The translations under genes and the position numbers were made by a program. The notes under the pieces are model-generated. The model saw only the letters and a list, made by a program, of their open reading frames with translations, was not told the origin of the DNA and made no database searches. From Bacteroides timonensis (lineage in GTDB: Bacteria > Bacteroidota > Bacteroidia > Bacteroidales > Bacteroidaceae): a DNA stretch of 64,000 bases. The stretch covers positions 1 to 64,000 of the forward strand of contig NZ_CBVI010000008.1 in assembly GCF_000513195.1 (NCBI RefSeq), in the 5' to 3' direction. Positions 59,874-64,000 of the stretch are shown here, piece after piece; the stretch's first letter is position 1; the number at the start of each line of letters is the position of its first letter.

Positions 59874-60776
59874 ATGAATAAACTCACCATAAAAGTCTGT
59901 CCGGTATGTGGTAGTGCGCATATAGAGCGTGCTATGACTTGCATAGACCATTATGCTTCCAGCGAGGCATTTTATCTGTGCCGCTGTCAGGATTGCGACT
60001 TTCTCTTTACGCAAGATTTTCCTGTGGAGGCTGAGATAGGCAAATATTATGAGACTCCCGATTATATTTCCCATTCTGATACGAAAAAGGGCCTTATGAA
60101 TAAGGCGTACCATTGGGTGCGTGGTTATATGCTGGGGCGCAAGGCACGTCTGGTGGCTCGTGAAGCACACCGGAAAGAAGGACATTTGCTGGATATCGGT
60201 ACGGGAACAGGATATTTTGCCGATACCATGAAGCGGCGGGGCTGGCAGGTGGAAGCAGTGGAGAAGAATGCGCAGGCGCGCGTTTTTGCCAAAGAACATT
60301 TCGGTCTGGATGTGAAGCCCGATACCGCATTACAGGATTTTGCTCCCGGAAGTTTTGATGTCATCACTTTGTGGCATGTAATGGAACATCTGGAACATTT
60401 GAATGAAACGTGGGATACACTGAATAGCCTGTTGACGGAAAAAGGTGTGTTAATTATTGCCGTGCCCAATTGCTCCTCGTATGATGCGAAGAAATATGGT
60501 GCGCACTGGGCTGCCTACGATGTTCCCCGTCATTTATGGCATTTTACGCCCGGCACTATTCAGAGATTGGGAGCAAAGCATGAATTTATATTGGCTGCAC
60601 GCCATCCGATGCCATTTGATGCATTTTATGTGTCGATGCTAAGCGAAAAGTATATGGGACATTCGATGTCTTTCTTCCGGGGGGTACTCAGTGGTACGTT
60701 AGCGTGGTTCAGCGCGTTGGCGAGCAAGGAGCGAAGCAGCTCGATGATTTATGTATTCAGGAAGAAGCAGAAATAA
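59874..60776 (+). CDS. Class I SAM-dependent methyltransferase with N-terminal zinc ribbon
   Basis: 300 residues from the Met at 59874; the longer frame from 59826 adds a basic stretch not typical of the family. Residues 8-50 form a Cys4-type zinc ribbon (VCPVCGSAH, LCRCQDCDF). The Rossmann methyltransferase core starts near 103 with LLDIGTGTGYFADTMKRRGW (SAM-binding motif I), an acidic residue in VEAVEKN and DVITLWHVMEHLEHL. Such proteins methylate small molecules, glycans or lipids; the substrate is not evident. It precedes ftsX by 27 bp. Confidence 0.82.
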   Translation: MNKLTIKVCPVCGSAHIERAMTCIDHYASSEAFYLCRCQDCDFLFTQDFPVEAEIGKYYETPDYISHSDTKKGLMNKAYHWVRGYMLGRKARLVAREAHRKEGHLLDIGTGTGYFADTMKRRGWQVEAVEKNAQARVFAKEHFGLDVKPDTALQDFAPGSFDVITLWHVMEHLEHLNETWDTLNSLLTEKGVLIIAVPNCSSYDAKKYGAHWAAYDVPRHLWHFTPGTIQRLGAKHEFILAARHPMPFDAFYVSMLSEKYMGHSMSFFRGVLSGTLAWFSALASKERSSSMIYVFRKKQK

Positions 60777-60803
60777 GATGATAAAATGGTAAGGTGATAA
60801 GGC

Positions 60804-61685
60804 ATGAAGACGAAAAGCAAGAATAATTCCGTATCCTATTTTGATATGCAGTTCATTACTTCCAGCATCAGTACGACGCTGGTGTTATTGCTGCTGGGAT
60901 TGGTGGTGTTTTTCGTGCTGACTGCTCACAATCTTTCTGTGTATGTAAAGGAGAATATCAATTTCTCTATTATCATCAGCGATGATATGAAGGAAACGGA
61001 TATTCTGAAGTTACAAAAAAGACTGGATAAGGAAGTATTCGTACGGTCTACGGAGTATATTTCGAAGAAGCAGGCGCTTCGTGAACAGATTGAAGCCATG
61101 GGGACAGATCCGCAGGATTTTTTGGGATATAATCCTCTTCATGCTTCTATCGAAGTGAAGCTGCACTCCGATTATGCGAATACCGACAGTATTGCCAAAA
61201 TAGAAAAAGAAATAAAGAAGAATACCAATGTACAGGAAGTGCGTTATCAGGAAGACCTGATAAATATGGTTAATGAGAATATCCGTAATATCAGTTTGAT
61301 GTTGTTGGGATTGGCTGTATTACTGGCTTTCATTTCCTTTGCATTGATCAATAATACCATCCGGCTGACTATTTACTCTAAACGCTTCCTGATTCATACG
61401 ATGAAGCTGGTAGGTGCGAGTTGGAGTTTTATCAGGCGTCCGTTCCTGTGGCGTAACTTCTGGATCGGTGTGTTGGCGGCTGTCATTGCCGATGGTGTTC
61501 TGTGGGCTGCGGCATATTGGCTGGTGGTGTATGAGCCTGACCTGATCAGTGTAATCACACCCAATGTTATGTTGCTGGTTTCCGTATCGGTGCTTGGGTT
61601 CGGAGTGTGTATCACGTGGTTCTGTGCATACCTGTCCATCAATAAGTTCCTGCGGATGAAGGCGAGTACGCTTTATTATATATAG
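60804..61685 (+). CDS. ftsX: Cell division permease-like protein FtsX
   Basis: 293 residues with four membrane segments (about 22-42, 164-186, 213-236, 250-275) and an extracytoplasmic domain between the first two (INFSIIISDDMKETDI). It partners the ATPase FtsE to relay cytoplasmic signals to cell-wall hydrolases at division. The conserved FtsX features NNTIRLTIYSKRFLIHTMKLVGAS and the order before DUF3098, uppP and truB match the usual Bacteroidota arrangement. ftsE is not adjacent here. Confidence 0.9.
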   Translation: MKTKSKNNSVSYFDMQFITSSISTTLVLLLLGLVVFFVLTAHNLSVYVKENINFSIIISDDMKETDILKLQKRLDKEVFVRSTEYISKKQALREQIEAMGTDPQDFLGYNPLHASIEVKLHSDYANTDSIAKIEKEIKKNTNVQEVRYQEDLINMVNENIRNISLMLLGLAVLLAFISFALINNTIRLTIYSKRFLIHTMKLVGASWSFIRRPFLWRNFWIGVLAAVIADGVLWAAAYWLVVYEPDLISVITPNVMLLVSVSVLGFGVCITWFCAYLSINKFLRMKASTLYYI

Positions 61686-61774
61686 TATTGAACATTACAA
61701 CTATACATTAATAGAGGAATAAGAGATGTTTTGAGTGAAGTTAAATTGTAAATAATTAAATCATAAATAAAGAG

Positions 61775-62038
61775 ATGAGTAAAGAGAAATTTGCTTTCGA
61801 TAAAACTAACTTTATCCTGCTTGCCGTTGCAATGGCGGTGGTGATTATCGGTTTTATTCTGATGACCGGTCCGGTGTCTACCCCGACACACTTTGAACCG
61901 GATATTTTTAGTGCGAGACGTATTAAAGTAGCTCCCGTGGTATGTCTTGTGGGTTTTTTACTCATGATATACGCTGTATTGCGCAAACCGCGTGACAAGC
62001 AAATGAATAATGAAGGAATAAAAAATTATAATTCATAA
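61775..62038 (+). CDS. DUF3098 small membrane protein
   Basis: 87 residues with two membrane helices (about 12-31 and 51-68) joined by a loop containing [20 protein letters not shown]. The family is found between ftsX and uppP in many Bacteroidota, which suggests an envelope role linked to division or lipid carrier recycling. 10 bp before uppP. Confidence 0.85.
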   Translation: MSKEKFAFDKTNFILLAVAMAVVIIGFILMTGPVSTPTHFEPDIFSARRIKVAPVVCLVGFLLMIYAVLRKPRDKQMNNEGIKNYNS

Positions 62039-62048
62039 ATCAACTTAC

Positions 62049-62852
62049 ATGGAATGGTTTGAGGCGCTCATCCTGGGTTTGATCCAGGGATTGACAGAGT
62101 ATTTGCCGGTAAGTAGTAGCGGACATTTGGCTATCGGTTCGGCATTGTTTGGTATTCAGGGAGAGGAAAATTTGGCATTTACGGTGGTAGTGCACGTAGC
62201 TACGGTGTTCAGTACAATGGTGGTCTTGTGGAAAGAAATCGAATGGATTTTCAAGGGACTGTTTAAGTTTCAGATGAATGATGAAACACGTTATGTAATC
62301 AATATCCTGATATCTATGGTGCCTATCGGCATTGTGGGGGTATTCTTTAAAGATGAGGTGGAGGCAGTTTTCGGTTCAGGCCTGCTGGTTGTGGGTTGCA
62401 TGTTGCTGGTAACGGCTGCTTTGCTGTCATTCTCTTATTATTATAAACCGAAGCAGAAGGAGAACATCTCCATGAAAGATGCGTTCATTATAGGTTTGGC
62501 CCAGGCTTGTGCGGTGCTTCCCGGACTTTCACGTTCCGGTACCACGATTGCAACCGGATTGTTGCTGGGTGACAATAAAGCAAAGCTGGCTCAGTTCTCT
62601 TTCCTGATGGTAATGCCTCCGATATTGGGTGAAGGGCTGCTGGATGGTATCAAGTTGATGAAAGGAGAAGAGATTGCCGGAAGCGTTTCAACGTTATCAT
62701 TGCTGATAGGATTTATTGCAGCTTTTGTGGCGGGTTGTCTGGCTTGTAAGTGGATGATTAATATTGTGAAGAAAGGAAAATTGGTATACTTCGCTGTTTA
62801 TTGTGCAATAGCCGGTATCGTAACCATCGTACTGTCACAAATGCAAGGATAA
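62049..62852 (+). CDS. uppP: Undecaprenyl-diphosphatase UppP (BacA)
   Basis: A 267-residue inner-membrane enzyme that dephosphorylates undecaprenyl pyrophosphate to recycle the lipid carrier for cell-wall synthesis; high expression confers bacitracin tolerance in other bacteria. Signature motifs [14 protein letters not shown] near residue 15 and [18 protein letters not shown] near 155, with about seven hydrophobic segments. Only 3 bp separate it from truB. Confidence 0.95.
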   Translation: MEWFEALILGLIQGLTEYLPVSSSGHLAIGSALFGIQGEENLAFTVVVHVATVFSTMVVLWKEIEWIFKGLFKFQMNDETRYVINILISMVPIGIVGVFFKDEVEAVFGSGLLVVGCMLLVTAALLSFSYYYKPKQKENISMKDAFIIGLAQACAVLPGLSRSGTTIATGLLLGDNKAKLAQFSFLMVMPPILGEGLLDGIKLMKGEEIAGSVSTLSLLIGFIAAFVAGCLACKWMINIVKKGKLVYFAVYCAIAGIVTIVLSQMQG

Positions 62853-62855
62853 CGG

Positions 62856-63557
62856 ATGAAGTTTAAAGAAGGAGAAGTATTATATTTCAATAAACCGCTG
62901 GGATGGACATCGTTCAAGGTTGTGGGGCATGCGCGTTACCACATCTGCCGGCGGATGAAAGTAAAGAAGTTGAAAGTAGGCCATGCCGGTACGCTCGATC
63001 CTTTGGCAACAGGAGTGATGATTGTCTGTACGGGTAAGGCTACGAAGAGAATAGAAGAGTTCCAGTATCATACGAAGGAGTATGTCGCTACCATTCAGTT
63101 GGGTGCCACTACCCCCTCTTATGATTTGGAACACGAGATAGATGCCACTTACCCTACTGAGCATATCACGCGGGAGTTGGTGGAAGAAACGTTGAAGACA
63201 TTTATCGGTGAGATACAACAGGTTCCCCCCGCCTTTTCGGCCTGTATGGTAAATGGCAAACGCGCCTATGACCTGGCACGTAAGGGCGAAGAGGTAGAGT
63301 TGAAACCGAAGTTGCTGGTGATTGACGAGATAGAGTTGCTGGAATGTAATCTGCCGGAAATTAAAGTCCGTGTGGTATGCAGTAAAGGTACTTATATCCG
63401 TGCCTTGGCCCGCGACATTGGTGAGGCGTTGAACAGTGGTGCCCATCTTACGGCTTTGGAACGCACCCGTGTAGGTGATGTCCGGCTGGAAGATTGCCTC
63501 GATCCGATGGATTTTAAAGAGTGGATAGACGCTCAAGAGATAGAAACAGAAGAATAA
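62856..63557 (+). CDS. truB: tRNA pseudouridine(55) synthase TruB
   Basis: A 233-residue cytosolic enzyme making pseudouridine 55 in the tRNA T-loop. Motif I KPLGWTSFKV near 12, catalytic Asp in VGHAGTLDPLATG near 48, the TTPSYDLEHE segment, and PPAFSACMVNGKRAYDLAR and KGTYIRALARDIG further on. The C-terminus is short, as in many Bacteroidota TruB proteins without a PUA domain. Confidence 0.95.
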   Translation: MKFKEGEVLYFNKPLGWTSFKVVGHARYHICRRMKVKKLKVGHAGTLDPLATGVMIVCTGKATKRIEEFQYHTKEYVATIQLGATTPSYDLEHEIDATYPTEHITRELVEETLKTFIGEIQQVPPAFSACMVNGKRAYDLARKGEEVELKPKLLVIDEIELLECNLPEIKVRVVCSKGTYIRALARDIGEALNSGAHLTALERTRVGDVRLEDCLDPMDFKEWIDAQEIETEE

Positions 63558-63575
63558 CTTAAAGAAAGAATAGAT

Positions 63576-64000
63576 ATGAAACTGTCGCAATTTAAATTTA
63601 AGCTTCCGGAAGAGAAGATTGCTTTGCACCCTACAAAGTACAGAGACGAGTCGCGCCTTATGGTGCTGCATAGAAAGACAGGTGAGATTGAGCACAAAGA
63701 ATTCAAAGACGTTCTGAACTACTTTGATGATAAGGATGTGTTCATTTTCAATGATACGAAAGTATTTCCTGCCCGTTTGTATGGCAACAAGGAGAAGACT
63801 GGTGCCCGTATTGAAGTGTTCCTTTTGCGTGAGTTGAATGAAGAACTCCGTCTGTGGGATGTGTTGGTAGACCCTGCCCGTAAGATCCGTATCGGCAATA
63901 AGCTGTATTTCGGTGATGACGACTCTATGGTAGCTGAAGTTATCGACAATACAACGTCTCGTGGCCGTACGCTCCGTTTCCTTTATGACGGTCCGCACGA
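63576..64000 (+). CDS. queA: tRNA preQ1 ribosyltransferase-isomerase QueA (partial)
   Basis: The first ~141 codons of queA, cut by the window end. Visible: [20 protein letters not shown], the [15 protein letters not shown] motif and [14 protein letters not shown]. The enzyme transfers ribose from SAM to preQ1 in tRNA during queuosine synthesis. Starts 18 bp after truB, in the same operon. Confidence 0.93.
   Translation, partial: MKLSQFKFKLPEEKIALHPTKYRDESRLMVLHRKTGEIEHKEFKDVLNYFDDKDVFIFNDTKVFPARLYGNKEKTGARIEVFLLRELNEELRLWDVLVDPARKIRIGNKLYFGDDDSMVAEVIDNTTSRGRTLRFLYDGPH

Noticed and set aside
62880..63998. 372-codon minus-strand ORF
   Set aside because: Antisense to truB and queA, both clearly genuine.

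Overview
The window looks like a chromosome segment of a gut Bacteroides (Bacteroidota). The grounds are two SusC/SusD polysaccharide-utilization loci (PULs) with hybrid two-component regulators, lipoprotein signals ending in a lipobox Cys, many copies of the Bacteroides -7 promoter element TAnnTTTG upstream of genes, and the conserved core block ftsX - DUF3098 - uppP - truB - queA at the right end. Species cannot be fixed from sequence reading alone. No tRNA, rRNA, CRISPR array or complete insertion sequence was seen.

Layout. 1-4.4 kb: an ECF sigma factor with a Cys-rich tail, an S41 protease, a small secreted DUF3836-like protein and a truncated yhcG-type nuclease gene. The last three lie between two direct copies of a roughly 0.5 kb non-coding element that carries a 22-bp-period repeat array. 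4.4-11.6 kb: an alpha-2-macroglobulin-like giant protein followed by a thioredoxin-fold lipoprotein. 12.4-13.8 kb: two more DUF3836-like genes with near-identical upstream regions. 13.9-25.6 kb: PUL 1 (hybrid two-component regulator, GH95, SusC, SusD). 25.8-29.5 kb: two cytosolic TPR/suppressor-of-fused-type genes ended by a 29-bp perfect inverted repeat. 29.5-45.7 kb: PUL 2, a minus-strand operon (surface glycan-binding lipoprotein, SusC, SusD, GH30, GH2, GH30) with a divergent hybrid regulator. 46.0-48.2 kb: a GC-richer AraC regulator plus a DUF1593 protein, bracketed by two more 22-bp-period arrays. 48.6-52.5 kb: an AT-rich operon (TPR regulator with a frameshift, DUF3244-like protein, C39-like/VKOR/thioredoxin membrane protein). 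52.6-53.4 kb: a fourth DUF3836-like gene. 53.5-59.7 kb: GH89 and a convergent pair of DUF3857/transglutaminase-like proteins, one apparently catalytically dead. 59.9-64 kb: a methyltransferase and the cell-envelope/tRNA core block.

Two patterns stand out beyond ordinary gene content. First, all four DUF3836-like genes share a promoter architecture resembling a sigma-54 promoter (TTGGCAC, 4-5 nt, TTGA at -24/-12 spacing) with two upstream palindromes built on TGTCCG/CGGACA at conserved distance. This looks like a small regulon of secreted proteins under an enhancer-binding activator. Second, five intergenic sites hold degenerate arrays with an exact 22-bp period (two DNA helix turns). Four locus types have unrelated unit sequences, and at least the clearest ones are internally palindromic. 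In addition, both PULs carry paired direct repeats with a common core TAAAT-N2-TGCA spaced 21 or 22 bp, good candidates for operators of the hybrid regulators.
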